Shown here one piece after another: positions 38,272 through 51,035 of a stretch of 64,000 bases of DNA. Origin of the DNA: Helicoverpa zea (Eukaryota > Arthropoda > Insecta > Lepidoptera > Noctuidae); contig NC_061467.1 of NCBI RefSeq assembly GCF_022581195.2, positions 7,130,001 through 7,194,000 of the forward strand, written 5' to 3'. Under the pieces are notes generated by a model. It was not told the origin of the DNA and made no database searches. It was given only the letters and a program-made list of their open reading frames with translations. Position numbers and translations under genes: made by a program. The number at the start of each line of letters is the position of its first letter. Position 1 is the first letter of the stretch.

Positions 38272-41200
38272 CTCATGTACAAAATATTATTCATACACAT
38301 TCTATGCTAGAATGAGTAGATTTCTGTTTTAATTTTCTACTAATTAAATCCTTTTTACTATTAAACCCAATGCCAGTCGTTGACAACTGACGACTAATGA
38401 GAACAAATAAATATTTCTAAGTAAAACTAACGTCATTCCAAACCTAAGTTTCGTCATTATCGTCCCCTACTACAGGGTCGAGTTGAGTTTTCGAGATCGT
38501 GACTATGACTTAACATTATCGTTTTACGACTGTCACCGCCATCTTTAAAATAATATAGGTACCACAACGTTAACCACACGTTCAACAACGTGATTAATTA
38601 ACTACGCGTCCCCTCGAGTTAAGCCGCTGTTAGTCTCGAGTTGATTTGCAGCTATAAAACTAGATGGCGCCACTAGTCACTTTAAACCTTTAAACGCAAT
38701 ACCATTTATTGTTTTTACATGTAGATATGAATAAAAACTAAACGCTACCGCTGTTAAGTTGAAGGATAACATTAATAGCGGAATTCATTTTTAATATGAT
38801 AATGATAATTGTGAGTATGAAGTGGGCAAAAAATAAATAATCATAATTGCGACGTTTTATGTGTCTTTTTGATGTTGAATAAGAACGAAGTCATTTTGAC
38901 ATGTTTATTAGATAGCTATTCATCTACAATGCTATAAATAGGTAAATTAGGACACTATTAATTAGCCTATCTACCGTATCAGACTCAAACGATTGTTTAA
39001 CATTTTATTTAGTTTCTCATTAATTTGAATAGAAATGATAATTTTGTTGAAAACTTTGTCTAAATAACCTGTTTGGTAAGCGACTGACTGGCTAGACGAC
39101 CATGATGCTAAATTAACAATTAACCTTTAATCAAATACCTACATACATAAACAGTGTATTTTAAAATTCTAGATATTTATGTAGTTGCAAAACACTATGC
39201 TAACTGCTTTTGTTGACAGTTAACTGAAATCAACTCAAGCTGTAATTTATTACATTATTTACTTTGATATTAATCAAGATTAATTCAAAAGAGGAATTAA
39301 GAAGACTTATAAAAAAATGTTTTGGATTAACAAAGTGTCAATTTGCATATTATTAATATTTTTTAATATACTTCACCACTGAGAACAGTCTGGAAAAGTG
39401 CCCACTCATACAATTTTAGATCAGAGTTACCTAATAGGTAGGTAACTATGTTTATGTATAAATGCAACTACGATAGTCTTGTTTATATGTATGCAACTAT
39501 GTACTATGTATGTATAAATCGGATGCAATTGCATATTTACTTTGCAGTATTAGCTCATCTTGTTGACATCTGATACAAATCATTTTATGACGAGTCTTTA
39601 AAAAATTTTTTTTTGCATGACTGTGCATTTTGAAAAGTACACAGAGACTCGTTATGATTTGAAACGAATTGTTTAGCGAACAATCAGTCCGCGATCTATT
39701 AAACAGCAGCAATTTGTGTACGCTGACGGTGTTATGTATTGTAGGTATATCAAGTTCAGAGACCTTGGGGTGTTACGTGGCATTATGTCGAGTGTTCCCC
39801 GACCGCGACCTGCCCCACGGCGATGGCTCATCGTCACACTGGTGCGGGTCAATGACCTCACGCTATGCCTGCCTATTTACCTAGTGGCTGCTTCCTATCT
39901 GTACGCCTCCCAAACTTTATCACGTCGTGTCCCCACAAACACCACGCTACTCACATAAAAATATACAAATGTATTCATGCCTCTGATATGACGAACTGTA
40001 ATAAATATATATTAACCGCGATAAATATACGTTTTGTACGTAGTGACGTTAAACACGCTTTCCTTTGAGTTTATAAATCAAAATATTTATAAATCGCTTT
40101 GAAAACACAAAGGTATGAATCCTCTATTTGTATAAACGACGGCAACGGGCACGCATAGTTATGTAGACGGTAGGTACCTACCATACCTATTGTTGTATTC
40201 TTAGACCCTTTCTTTTTCTACTTGAATTGAAACTTAACATATACCTACTTAGGTAAGTACCCTACCTAATCGATAAAGCTATGAATTCAAATAAGTACCT
40301 TGTACCTCCTATTAAACATAGTTTTATAGTGGTATCGAGCATCAGTAAGGAATTCATTGTGTCAGATCAAAAAACCCACTCGGAAGCCGATTCTGTGCCT
40401 TAAACTATTTTTATCTGAATGCCAAGAAGGGTTATGCTCGCCCAAAAAACCAATTCTAGCGTAAACAATATTACTTATTTATTATGATCATAAACTTTAC
40501 CCATTTAAATCAATGTGTCCTTTTAAAACAGTGTGTGTGTAAAATCACAGGCATAAACAGTCGCTTGCTCTATTCTATCCCACAACAACGGAGTATTTAC
40601 TTCAATGGCTTCTAGATACATAAGCCTACTCTATACTTACAATATACTACAATAGCTACCTTGACATTATGATGTGGGCAGCTTACGGGAGGGCTACCCT
40701 TGAAAGGGCAGCTAGAATATTCCAGTACCATGGAATGTTCCGACTCGTTAATAATTCGCTCAGGGCAAAAATACTGTGATAATTATAACCACTAAAAACA
40801 ATTTCCTACGTGTTTCCATATTTATTCCAGTATATAATTGGTATCAGCAGTGTTAAGCAATTATCAGCGCTGTTAGTTGCTAATTACAACGTGACGTGGA
40901 TCGTCCATACTTGTAGGTAAAGACGGGGGCACAATGAATACAGACGCTAAGGTCAGTATTCTAACGATATCACACGATGTTACATAATGTATAAGCTATG
41001 TTTTATATCTTGCGTGTGGTCTTAGCATGGACTTGGAACGTGTTGCTATAACACCGATCTGTAGCCCCGATGAAATGAAGTCAATGAAAACTGACAATTT
41101 CCACCAGGGCTGCAATAATAAAAAATAAAAAAAAAAACTGAATATTCTTCAATATATTCGAGATGAGTTAGAAAACGCAGTCGTCTCTTGCTATCATTAC

Positions 41201-41337
41201 ACAGATCCGAGACAATCTAGAATGGTCTCGGTCTGCGATAACGTAGCTTCGTACTGGAAGATTCTGGAGACTGGTCAATATTTTCAGAGATAACATAACA
41301 TCCAATACTTCATAATTTTTCGTAAAATATTCTATAC
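38272..41337. other. Gene-poor stretch
   Basis: No coding exon is supported. Overlapping short frames at 39669-40068 lie on both strands and carry no family signature. Confidence 0.4.
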
Positions 41338-41521
41338 AAATATTATAAAAAGGTTTTTTTTAATACTTGTTTGTTTGTAATTGATAAACTCAAAATACTA
41401 CCGGACCGATTTTTAAAAATCTACGACTGTTCGAAATCCGCACTCTTCCCGGCTATATTTTATCCCGATACGGTCAGTGGTTACCAAGGAAAGCGAGTGA
41501 CACCGCGGGAAAACGGCTAGT
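41338..41521 (+). repeat. Dispersed Helitron-like repeat
   Basis: Same landmarks as the 3200 copy: ATATTATAAAAAGG, TTGTTTGTAATTGATAAACT, CCGGACCGATTTTTAAAAAT, GGCTATATTTTATCCCGATA and CACCGCGGGAAAACGGCTAG. Confidence 0.65.
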
Positions 41522-41821
41522 ACAGTTATCGGCACGGATATCGAGCCATGACCTTCACCTGCGCAGAAGCGATTTACTGCCTTATTGCCTTATGCGTACG
41601 GGTGCGCAAAGCGATCCCCACTCTTCCGCCGAGAGCCCAATATCCGTGCCGGTATCTGTAACTAATATTAAAACTTCCACACTTAACCACAACCTCATAT
41701 AATAGTGTGTTTCAACCTCTAATTAAATTGAGGTCTTTTTTAATATACTTTTTTCTTTACGTGTAGTCCAAAAGCTTTATTAAATTATTACTGTAAATAC
41801 ATACTCGAGTTGTTGTTGTTG

Positions 41822-41907
41822 CACTAGTACTCAGCTACATCCGGTTAGACTGGAAGCCGACCCCAACATAGTTTGGGAAAAAGGCTCGGAGGATGATGAT
41901 GATGACA
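41822..41907 (-). repeat. SINE-like lepidopteran repeat (partial)
   Basis: CCGGTTAGACTGGAAGCCGA then AAAAGGCTCGGAGGATGATG is the complement of the same family. Confidence 0.7.
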
Positions 41908-42469
41908 TACTCGAGTTGATTGCCGGTATACAACGGGCAGTTGTTTTGACCACCGGGTTCAATGTACCGGTTGTTTTCAATTATTTTTACTACCGCATCT
42001 AGACAACGACTAAATAAAGACAATCTATCAATATACCACGACCTATCCTGTGGAATTTTATTGCGGATTACTGCATTATTATATGTATTGTTATTGATAC
42101 TTTACTAGGTTCCACCCGCGATTTCACCCGCGTTTCTAGATAACTGCCTTCCGTGGCCGGGTGATGACAAAAACTCCTATGTCCTTCTCCCGGGTCTAAG
42201 CTTCCTCCCCTCTAACTTTCACCTGAGACGGTTTAGCCATTCTTGAATTATAACTGGTGTATCTAACACGATTTTCTTTGTGAAGATAGGTACTTACTTA
42301 CACAGATTTCAGGCAACTAGGGACTACTATAGAACATTATGGGTGACGACCACAACTTATTTAATTGTTATAACTTTGCAGTGCTGATTTGTCTTCCATC
42401 AGGTTTTATTGTTGACCATAAGGTACCATAACATGCTAATAAAGCGGTACAATTCGCCAAATCATCTAT

Positions 42470-42721
42470 ATACATATAATAAATCTGTAAAAAAACTGTG
42501 TCTGTACATTGAATATATCAAAAAAATAATAATTGGGTGGGGTTTAGAAACAGTAATGGAGCACAAATCCAAAAAAAAAATTCTGTCTGTTTGTCTGTAT
42601 GTCTGTATGTCTGTTTGTTTGTACACGCTAATCTTCCGAACTACTGAACGGATTTCAATGATTTTTTCTTTGTTGTATTAGTATTAGGCCTGGTCAACAT
42701 ATAGGCTATAATTTATCTTCG
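42470..42721 (+). repeat. Helitron-like repeat head joined to the minisatellite
   Basis: It contains CTGTCTGTTTGTCTGTATGT, a stretch like AACTACTGAACGGATTTCAA and CATATAGGCTATAATTTATC, the order seen in the other dispersed copies of this family. It then runs into the 122-bp units. Confidence 0.5.
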
Positions 42722-43255
42722 AAACTTGAAGACCTGATGCAGAACTCCAACAGACCAATAAAACTATAAGAGATACAAATATGGTGCCGTGGCAAAAATT
42801 GTTTCATTTGATGAGCATTTTCAGCTGAGATTATAAATTTTAAGATCTGGAACACCTGATGTGGAACCCCAAGAGCCCAGCTTCTCTGTACCATATACAG
42901 GTATGCCGTTTTAGCAAAAGTTGTTCAATTTGATAAGCACTTTATATTGACTTATACAAATTGAAGATCTAAAACACCTGATGTGGAACTCCAGGGGCCC
43001 AGCTAGACTATAGCATATAGAGGTATGACGTTTTAGCAAAAGTTGTTCAATCTGATAAGCACTCTCTGTTGACTTATAAAAATTGAAGATGTAAAACACC
43101 TAATGTGGAAACCCAGGAGCCCAGCTAGACTATAGCTTATAAAGATATGACGTTTTAGCAAAAGTGGTTCAATCTGATAAGCACTCTCTATTGACGTGTA
43201 AACATCGAAGATCTGGAACACCTGATGTGGAACTTCAAGAGCAATACTACACTTG
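42722..43255. repeat. Minisatellite, 122-bp unit, about 4.4 copies
   Basis: GATCTGGAACACCTGATG and close variants recur at 42844, 42966, 43088 and 43210, exactly 122 bases apart. Each unit also holds GTTTTAGCAAAAGTTGTTCA. The array follows directly on a Helitron-like head (42560-42720). The three minus-strand frames over it are repeat artefacts. Confidence 0.9.
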
Positions 43256-43499
43256 AAATGTATAGAAATGAATGTTATGAAATAGGTATAGTGAATCAAA
43301 ATAAGTAATTAGTCCGTCTTTTAGATAACCCTAAAATAATGGACACGCATTTTTCTTTTCTCTCTCTCACAAACAAATAATAACGAAGATACAACAACGC
43401 TTGAATTTCGTGTTAAGTCACTGCTTAGTACAAATTTTACATACCTAGACGTGGCGTCACGAGCCTCCACTCTCTAACTTTGTTGCGTTTTATCTTCAT

Positions 43500-44165
43500 T
43501 ATTATTTTGTATATCTCTTCCAGACCTCGGGACTACAGAGTTCCAAATTTTTGGGAGGCAAACGTGGGGTCGAAGCCAACACGCTGAAGCCCTTTTGAGA
43601 CAACTTTAATGAAATGGTGACACAAAACCGACGATTATCCCTTTATACACTATAGAAATGAACCCAAGGACAATCCCCGGTGGACGTCGTTAAAAAAAAG
43701 ACAATCCCCGGTTCTGTGCTAAACTATTGCTAACTATGGAGGAAAACTACTTGGGCTATTTTGATGGGATGTTAGTGGATGACAATGTATTAGGTACATG
43801 TAAAAACGGCAGGTGGAGACTCGCCACCTCACTTACTGTAACCAGTCACTGAATAGCAACAAGAGGGCAATAGGGACATGAGCGGCTGAAGGGTGAGGAT
43901 ACCTCGGCGGACTTTAAACGCGGATTACGCGCTCCCTGTGCTTACCATGAGGCACCTACCCTCCGAGCAGGGCCACTAATCCTGCTCTAGCGACTCCACT
44001 CTGGACGGCCAAGCCAAGCCAGAGGCGTGAGACCTACCCCCGTCATGGTTCACTCCGACCGGCCGGAGATGGGGGACAGTATACTCTCCCTGGAGAACTC
44101 AGTATATATAGCCCCGCGGGGTCGCTACTCCCCGTCATCAGCCTCAGATGTCTTGCGGTGCCTAT
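43500..44165 (+). repeat. GC-richer dispersed repeat, probably LINE-derived
   Basis: The region carries AGACCTCGGGACTACAGAGT, GATACCTCGGCGGACTTTAA, GAGCAGGGCCACTAATCCTG and TATATAGCCCCGCGGGGTCG. I recall this sequence as repetitive in moth genomes. There is no intact reading frame. It lies between the minisatellite and a SINE-like copy. Confidence 0.5.
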
Positions 44166-44170
44166 ATCTC

Positions 44171-44395
44171 ATTATTATTGTCGTTATTATCTCAAGAGCC
44201 TTTGTCCCAATTATGTTAGGGTCGACTTCCAGTCACGATGCAACTGAGTACCAGTGTTTTACAAGGAGCGACTGCCTATCTGACCTCCACAACCCGGTTA
44301 CCCCTTGGTAAGACTTACTGGCTTCTGACTACCCATAACGACTGCCAAGAATGTTCAATGACAGTCGGAACCTACAGTTTAACATCCCCTCCAAA
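44171..44395 (+). repeat. SINE-like lepidopteran repeat
   Basis: It contains GTCCCAATTATGTTAGGGTC, GAGCGACTGCCTATCTGACC and CCGGTTACCCCTTGGTAAGA, then ATGACAGTCGGAACCTACAG. Frames reading through it are not genes. Confidence 0.75.
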
Positions 44396-44884
44396 TAACG
44401 GTCATTGGTATCCAAAATATACGTAGGAAGTACATACGAACTTAGAAAAGTTGCATTGGCAGGCACTTGCCAGACCTGGAATCAAAGACGCACGCTCATA
44501 CTTGAGAGATTGGTTCTCTACCCACTAAACCACCACGAATTCCACTAAGTCACCACGACTTTGTCATCTATTTAATGTTTTTTTACGAAATAATACCTAC
44601 GTGTAATATTTTTGCCACACACAACTTAAATGCGGTCTAATTAGAATCACTACTTTTATCCCTATGGTCACGTCTATTGCGACTATTCAGATCTTTGATT
44701 TTGCTGACCCCATAGTCGCTGGCATAAGGGACAGGATCCGCGTACGAAGTCGCGGGCAGAAGCTAGTAATAAATAACTGTTTCTTTGCTCACGGCACACC
44801 CACGTTCCGAGAGGGCTCTTAACTTAACTCTGTCGCTTAACTTTGTAACAAGCCTTGTATATGTATTTAGCTGGCATTTAACAT

Positions 44885-45035
44885 CCTTGGCAGTCAGTAT
44901 GGTTAGTCAGAACCTAGCAAGTCTAACACCAGCCTTGGCAGTCTTACCCTGGTAAGTGGGTTAAGATCAGGTCAGCAGCATCGGGTCAGACTGGAAGCCG
45001 ACCCCAACTACTAGGGAGAAGGCTCGGCAGATGAT
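44885..45035 (-). repeat. SINE-like lepidopteran repeat (diverged)
   Basis: Complement of the family: GGGTCAGACTGGAAGCCGAC and GGAGAAGGCTCGGCAGATGA near the end. Confidence 0.6.
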
Positions 45036-45039
45036 TTGT

Positions 45040-47940
45040 TTATTTATGTACTCGTAGGTTAGTATTCTGACTTCAAAAAAGTCATGAGTATGGCCTTGTT
45101 ATCATTAATATCCCTAAGTACAGCATACAGCATAGTTTTGCTCACAGTTGCCCATAACATGCCTCGTTGATCATTACGCTTACGCCATTATTCTGAACTG
45201 ACAATAATCATAAAAAATTGTATGAGACCAATTAAGGTTATATTATGGTAATGTTTTTTTTTTAAGTTTTCTCATGAACATCGCTAAGTGGATGTGGATT
45301 TACACACAGTCTATGGTACCATATACCTATGTAATAAAGATTCTAAAAAATTGTAACCTGTAAAGCCTTCTATGCCGTTATAGTCTTTTTTTATTTGTTT
45401 GTCTTCTATATACCTAATATTTCTAAAGTATAAATTATACATATAATAAGTAACAATAAGTTTTTTTACTCAGAAAAAGTGCCACCATGCTTGCTCAATG
45501 CGAATTGGCGATTACGGAACCGCAGAAACCACAGAAGATAAAGTAATAAATAAATAATAGTTCGAACTTAAGAACTAAATTCCCAGGAGATAAAATGCCT
45601 AAAAATAACGTCTGATTTTATTACGTTCTTTTAGAACAAATCGCAGTTACCTTGTCCTATAAAAATAATTGTTGCTTTTTGCGTATGGCCTCAGGCACAC
45701 ATACATGCTTAGCAACACAAACTAAATTATAAAAATAAACAATTGTTGTGTTATAGATACCGACACTATAAACATAAACATTGAATTTATGTAGGTTATA
45801 CACGAACACAAACGTTTTAAATATTAAAGGCGGAAGTCTCACGCCAAAAAAGAAACTCAAAACGTGACGGATAATTTTTGAAAAATCTCAATACCTAGTG
45901 ACCCCATGTCACCCAGTCATCAGTTATCGAAACTGAAATAAGACTTGAAAATACATGTATGGGTACTTAATAATTATAAAAAGGTACAACTGTTGATGTA
46001 AACTTTTAATGCAAGCTTTTAATATGAAGCGCTAGAAGCACGTTTACTGACGTGGCATGAACTTTGTCCTTTAAATCACACACACGAATTCACACCATTC
46101 TATGTTATCTAGATTGTGAATGAGTCTTAAATTATATGCCAAAAATAAACATGGCACAGTTGCTTAGTACGATAAAACATATCTAGCAGCCCAGCTGTTA
46201 TCATATCGTTTACAGATCACTCGCTATACGGAAACTACATTGTCATTATAATTCACCAGTATTTTATTATCTTCTTTTGTTTTCATTTACAAGATAGCCA
46301 ACGTCAAATAGGTAAAACGGTTGTTGAATTTACGTAGTATGTCATTTTATCTGTGCCTGTAAGTAGTTATATAATGTGATAACAAGTCGGGACTGATGAT
46401 ACGTCATCATATACAATATTTTTCAAGTTAAAAATTAAATCATGTATAATATTTTTTGCTTGTAAGTTAGCTTTTTGGGTGGTTGTTTAATGAGGTCGTA
46501 TTATCAATAATTATGTCACCGTGCATACACATATACGTCTGTGTACAATAAGTCATTGATTCGGCTTACGCATGCCACAGTTCTAATTTCGGAGAAGTTA
46601 TTTTGAGCATGTTTTGAGAATCGGAAATTGGTCCAATTTGTTCATATTGTACACTTAATAGTAGAGGTTTTTGTAATGTCCCCGATTAGGGGTTGATTGA
46701 GGATATTTTTGTGGCGTATCCTTTGTGGATTTAATAGTATATACCAGAGAAATCTAACTAAGCACTCAAATAAGATATATTGTATCTATGAAACTAAAAG
46801 TACCTAAGTAAAAACATAATAAGGTCCAATGCATAAATGACATCACCATTAAAATCGCGTATTTTATTTTAACGCAACCCCTATGTACTTCGGCATTCGT
46901 CATGTAAACTGAATTACGAAATATTCCATTTCCCTTCAGGTCACTTTAGCCTGAGCAAAACCCTGCCTTATTCACAATTCCACATGCCCAAATATAACTT
47001 TGCCGACTAAGTTACTCCAATTCGTAAATCATCCATTCACTCAAGACACGAAATGGGATTTAACCGGAAAGCATCGTTATGATTTAATAATAATCCCATC
47101 AACGGTGCCTTTAAAAGTACAGCGCTAAACCTAGATATACTTGGTTAAGTTTACAAAAGAAATAAAACCTACTAGCATTTCCTAAATAAATTATTTCACA
47201 CAAACGTAAATTACCTAGTTGGTAAATATAAATACGCTAATTAACGGCAAACAAGCTCTATTTGAATTATTTTCGTACATGACTTGTAATTTGCATTTAT
47301 TTTATTTACAAAGATTTAAGTGGCACAGAATTGTGCGGAGGTCTTAATCGTCCAATCGTTCCCACTGATAACTGAAGCCGAGCCACGTGTAAGCTAGACT
47401 ATATTTTGAGCTAAACTCTGGTTAATATAGCGGTGATCTAAATAGGTCAGTCAATCACCTTTTTTTTCATGGCTCGCCTTTTAAAACTCCTTGGAAACAG
47501 CATATTCGTGCGTTTACCTAAATATCTCATATCTAAGTCTAGTACTGGATTTTAATTTTGGTTTATTACCTACTTACATTTCGTTATGACAATATTGATG
47601 ATAAATATAAGTTAACGATAAGATAAAGCAAATTAACTTGTATCGGCATTTAATAACAGAAGGGCCTAAAGAACAATTAATATTATCACTAGTCAGCCTG
47701 CTGCTAGAGCGGTCCCCCGACACGTCAAAATTTAGTTTAGTCTGACATGCTTTAGTTGGTACTTACGTAGTGTTAAAAGTTATTTTTTGCTTTTTATAGG
47801 GTTTAGCGTTTTTAACCTTTTGTCATAATAATTGCGTGCCTTTTTTGGGTCGGGGGTTTTTTTAAATTTATAATTTAATTTTATTTCATGCTTTGATGAA
47901 GGAGCTCCTTAATTTTTCCTTCTTTCATTTAATTTCTTTT
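45040..47940. other. Gene-poor stretch
   Basis: AT-rich, no recognised repeat of known type, no exon supported on either strand. Confidence 0.4.
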
Positions 47941-48359
47941 ATTTTAAGATGGGGTCGCTATATGCGATCTCGGCCAAAAGAAGCTGTTTAACAATCCTCA
48001 TGACAAACTGGCTCTGGGAGAATTGCACAGATTGAGAAACAACAAAGATTAACCTTTGGTTATTCTAGATTTTCAGCAAAAATATAAATCGGTTTATCCG
48101 TTTCATTCCGGCATTCCAAGGTTTCATCCGCCACATCTCATTTCCAGCATCAGGTTCTCGTCAATTAGAAACATGAAGAGAACTCGTCAAGACAAATTTA
48201 ACGAGCCCAAACTCGATGGGTTTACTAAGAGGCAGTTCAGGATTACGTCTCCTATCTTCGTGTCCTAAGAGCAGACCAGCTCAGTGGTTCCAGAAGACAT
48301 TAGTATTTCAAATTTCAGATCCCACATATGCTTGCAAGTAAACTGAGCGTGTAACATTC

Positions 48360-48585
48360 CTATCACACACACACTACAAACGAGCTGATGACCTTGAAGA
48401 CCTGAACCGATTTCCACCAAACATAGCTAAGAACACTCCCGAATGACATTCCTTTCAAACAAAAAAAAACGCATTACAATCGGATCATCCGTTTGGGAGC
48501 TACGACGCCACATGCACACACACACACACACACACAGACACGTCAAACTTATAACACCCCGTCGTTTTTGCGTCGGGGTTTAAAA
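48360..48585 (+). repeat. Non-LTR element tail with CA repeat
   Basis: It contains CACCAAACATAGCTAAGAAC, ATCCGTTTGGGAGCTACGAC, a CA dinucleotide run (about 48515-48537) and a terminal imperfect hairpin CCCCGTCGTTTTTGCGTCGG. This is a common 3' tail in Lepidoptera. The 5' part (from about 47940) is probably the same insertion but is not recognisable. Confidence 0.6.
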
Positions 48586-49196
48586 AGAGACAATTTTGGT
48601 TAAAACGTTATATTCATTTAAAACGTAAATGTTCCAGAGCTGCTTTGTGTGTCTGAAACAGAAAAAATATTTGGTTACATTAAAGGTACGTGATTTTTAT
48701 TTTTCTTCATAATTATTCGTTTTTATTTCAAATACTTATTATTCGCCCTTGACGGTAAAATGTATGTTTGTACGTAAAAATGTGTAATCATGAATAAATT
48801 AGCGATATGAGACAATTATTTGGCTGTTTAGTGGCTATAGTTATCCCACGCATATCTATTTAGAAACAAAGTATTCAATAAAAAATACACATTTCTTTAA
48901 AATATGTGATTACAGAGGGCTTTAATGCTAGTTTATTTTTAATGTGTGGAAACCAATTGATGTATTTTTTACATAATTTAATCTTAATGTTGTTAATAGG
49001 AAACTGACATAGCTCTCAGAAATGGCATAATTATAGCTATTGACTTGCCAATTTTAGGCAATCAAGTGTTCGCGAGCAATTCTACAACGGTACGCATGTT
49101 TAGATCCCGTTAGGATCGACCTGTTAACTCCAACTATTAAGTTTGTTGAGATATTCATGGGATGAAGTAGTAATACTGTATGTATGAAGTAGTAAT

Positions 49197-50663
49197 GTTA
49201 TGGACCATGTGATTAATTCGGGCATTATTTATAATGCCCGAGCATTATGAATAATGTCTAGCTTTATCGGGCCAAATGATTAATAACTATCTTAACTTCA
49301 TTATTTATCACATTGCACGGGCATTATTATATTGCTACATGATAGTTGGGCAAATTGATAATAAAGCTATATTTTATGCGGTGCGAGGGTGGCAGTTGTT
49401 CTAATAAATAAATCCTGATACTTGCTACATATGTTATGATTATTGTTTTAAATTATATGTTCTATTTTAATGGGAAATTATAAGTCTAGCCACAAAATTA
49501 TTAATTGGACAATTGTCATCTAATTTACTAACTCGGCCTCGTTTTTCTTGATCTCATTATTCTTGGCTGCTTTTTTTTATGGTAGAATTTAATTTGGATT
49601 CAAAACATTGTATTAAAATCTGAACTTAGTGACGAAAACGAATCGCTGCAAAACCGACTCCACGTAGTCTTGTCTGCCCTACCCCTAGAGTGCAATTCAA
49701 AACCGCGTAGGCGTGGAGGGGCGAGGCGGCCTGCGAGCTGAGGCGCAGATAGTTGAAGCGCTCGCCGCCACGGCTGAGGCTGGCCGGCTGAGCCGGCCAG
49801 CAAGCCGAAGCTGCGGTGGTGAGCGTGAAAACCATCTGCGACGATAAGCTCGCATGGGACCGCCGGAGCCCCGCAGCGCCGGAGCCGTGACAGAAGCCAT
49901 GCTTGCTGCATGTTGCATGCTTACTTCCATGCTCTGTTAATTGATATGGGATGTGTTATATTTTAAACGTACTGAGTAAAAAAAATATTGTCATTTTATA
50001 TTTTATGATGTCATTTAATAGTATTTCAGAAGTTTACTTTAGTTTAGCATGCTACAAATTTAATTGTGGCTGACTTAGTATTTTAGAAGGCAACATACAT
50101 TTTTGGGGGCGATTAATGATATTAAAAAAAGAAGCCTGTTTAAATAGCACCCTATTTGAATTATATTTTCTATGTGACTTTTATTTAGAGAAGCTAAATA
50201 ATAAAAGTTAATTATGCCAAATAATGAGTCCAATCGCTTAAACTTTAGTTTATTTTGTTTTATAATAATAAGTCATTTGTATAAAACAAAGATACGTTGT
50301 AAATTTTTGGTTTTAAATTTAATTATATTTTATGTTATATTTTTAATATGACTTTCCTTAACTTTTAAATGCAAAAACTAGTGGATTTTTAAGGCAGAAG
50401 TCCTTCATTATTAATCCAAATCATGAGGCTGATTATTTAAGTGGTTTAATGTTTAGTTTATTTTAAGTTAAATGGCAAAAACAAAAAAAAGTGAAATTAA
50501 ATATGTTTGTATTACTTTGCCCAAAATGTCACGGGCAATATGTATAGTGCCCGGTCAATTTGATTATTTGAATAATTATTATCAAATTGCGCTCTCATAT
50601 TGGGCATTATTCATAATGACCGGGCATTATGTATACTGCCCAATTTATCACTTGGTCCATAAC
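49197..50663. mobile_element. DNA transposon with long inverted ends and palindromic subrepeats
   Basis: The left end GTTATGGACCATGTGATTAA and the right end (complement) GTTATGGACCAAGTGATAAA stay similar for about 60 bases. They include nested GGGCATTAT..ATAATGCCC palindromes. AGTAAT flanks both sides (49191-49196 and 50664-50669), a likely 6-bp target duplication. The interior holds a GC-rich block (49620-49900) with overlapping minus-strand frames of up to 103 codons and no recognised domain. Otherwise it is AT-rich with no transposase. Confidence 0.8.
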
Positions 50664-51035
50664 AGTAATACTGTGTGTGTAGTAATAAAGTAGTAAAAGT
50701 ATCTACATATAGCCCTCAACTTCCATAGATCGATCTTCGTTAATAATGGCTGTGTGAACTTTAAGACGCATTTCGAGTTACTGTAATGCGCAATAAGCCC
50801 GCAATACCTAATAATTCTCACCATTAGGTACTCCTTTGTATAGACGTAGTCCCCATAAAATAAGTGTTTAGGTATAAACTGTTATGATTCATCACAATAG
50901 CATCAGTGTCCTTCGGTTTAATTGCTACATTCATGCCAAAGAAGATTAAGTAAAGTCAATCAATGAGTATTTCCTACGCAAAAGCGCATGGCACTATTAA
51001 ATTAAAGGTCCAATTTGCCAGACTTGTTGGAAGTA

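Noticed and set aside
42706..43299. Repeated minus frames resembling a repetitive protein
   Set aside because: They follow the 122-bp DNA repeat. 122 is not a multiple of three, so a repeat protein is not maintained.
44027..44426. Frames of 94 and 62 codons
   Set aside because: They read through dispersed LINE-like and SINE-like repeats.
48515..48537. CA repeat as a regulatory element
   Set aside because: It is the ordinary dinucleotide run of a dispersed non-LTR tail.
49600..49930. Three overlapping minus frames up to 103 codons as a gene
   Set aside because: They lie wholly inside a terminal-inverted-repeat transposon, and no protein family is visible. GC-rich DNA gives long frames by chance.
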